7,445 nucleotides of DNA. It comes from Opitutia bacterium (GTDB lineage Bacteria > Verrucomicrobiota > Verrucomicrobiia > Opitutales > Seribacteraceae). Made by a program: the position numbers and the translations under genes. The stretch spans positions 1 through 7,445 of the forward strand of contig JABHOU010000439.1 of assembly GCA_018695085.1 (NCBI GenBank). The letters run 5' to 3'. Below, in pieces: positions 7,100-7,445 of this stretch (the first letter of the stretch is position 1; each line of letters begins with the position of its first letter). The notes under the pieces were generated by a model. The model saw only the letters and a list, made by a program, of their open reading frames with translations. It had not been told where the DNA came from and searched no databases.

Positions 7100-7124
7100 G
7101 CCTTTTCGGTAAAACCGTATTAGG

Positions 7125-7445
7125 CTAGCGAATTCGTCGAGCTTGGCGAGAAAAAGCGCGTGTGCGCCCTGCTTGAAAAAACTTCACATGCTTTTTTTTG
7201 AAAAAAGGAGTCAGTAGGATTCCGGCTGTAAATCCTCCTAAGTGAGCCGCCACCGCCACTCCTCCTCCCTCGGCCATTGAGGTAGGGAAGGCGAGGATTT
7301 GCTCGATTACCCAAATCCCCAGTACGAGATAAGCGGGAACCATTACAGTTCCAATGAAGATTATGAACCAGTAAAATACTCTGACGTTGGCACGTGGATA
7401 AAGAAGCAGGTAACCGGCAATAACTCCAGAGATCGCCCCCGAAGC
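7125..7445 (-). CDS. Rhomboid-family intramembrane serine protease, C-terminal part
   Basis: The gene enters from the right edge; 106 codons and the TAG stop at 7125-7127 are present. The visible protein starts ASGAISGVIAGYLLLYPRANV, the G-x-S-G-A-hsG motif of rhomboids cut just after its first Gly; the catalytic Ser codon is at 7440-7442. Two further membrane segments follow: VFYWFIIFIGTVMVPAYLVLG, and after an amphipathic loop, GVAVAAHLGGFTAGILLTPFF with the catalytic His (codon 7242-7244) in the A-H-L-G-G-F motif. The basic cytoplasmic tail (FFKKKHVKFFQ...RRIR) includes a stretch read from T6-C-A8. It cleaves membrane-spanning substrates; which ones cannot be said. An ATG at 7341-7343 is internal, not the start. 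It precedes valS by 25 bp on the same strand. Confidence 0.93.
   Translation of the reverse strand, partial: ASGAISGVIAGYLLLYPRANVRVFYWFIIFIGTVMVPAYLVLGIWVIEQILAFPTSMAEGGGVAVAAHLGGFTAGILLTPFFKKKHVKFFQAGRTRAFSRQARRIR

Overview
The window looks like chromosomal DNA of a free-living Gram-negative bacterium of the Planctomycetota-Verrucomicrobiota-Chlamydiota group, most likely a verrucomicrobial (perhaps marine) lineage. This is inferred from a secreted S1-type sulfatase next to a PQQ-like beta-propeller protein whose mature end begins WPQWRGPNRDG, from a lipoprotein of kinesin-light-chain-like TPRs, and from the style of the valyl-tRNA synthetase. GC content is moderate (mid-50s by eye). I see no tRNA, rRNA, CRISPR array, transposase or phage gene, and Shine-Dalgarno sites are generally weak.

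Right part (4175-7445, minus strand): the C-terminal third of a rhomboid intramembrane serine protease enters from the right edge, with its catalytic Ser and His both visible. After 25 bp it is followed by a complete valS (974 aa). ValS carries a TMGH variant of the HIGH motif and a long insertion before the DEDVLDTW block.

Middle (3592-4131, plus strand): a gene for an exported TlpA/ResA-like thioredoxin-fold protein (WCGPC) converges on valS across 43 bp. A 152 bp divergent intergenic region (3440-3591) separates it from the left-hand genes.

Left part (1-3439, minus strand): three genes run in one direction with gaps of 45-57 bp and 22 bp and probably form an operon. In order they are a TPR lipoprotein with eight tandem 42-residue repeats, a secreted formylglycine-type sulfatase, and a PQQ-like beta-propeller protein cut by the left edge. 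All three carry export signals. They, and possibly the divergent thiol-disulfide protein, would act in the cell envelope, plausibly on sulfated polysaccharide. That joint role is inference.

No clear undescribed system is visible. The points most worth a second look are the TPR lipoprotein-sulfatase-propeller cassette, the ValS insertion and HIGH variant, and a possible leaderless promoter for the lipoprotein gene.
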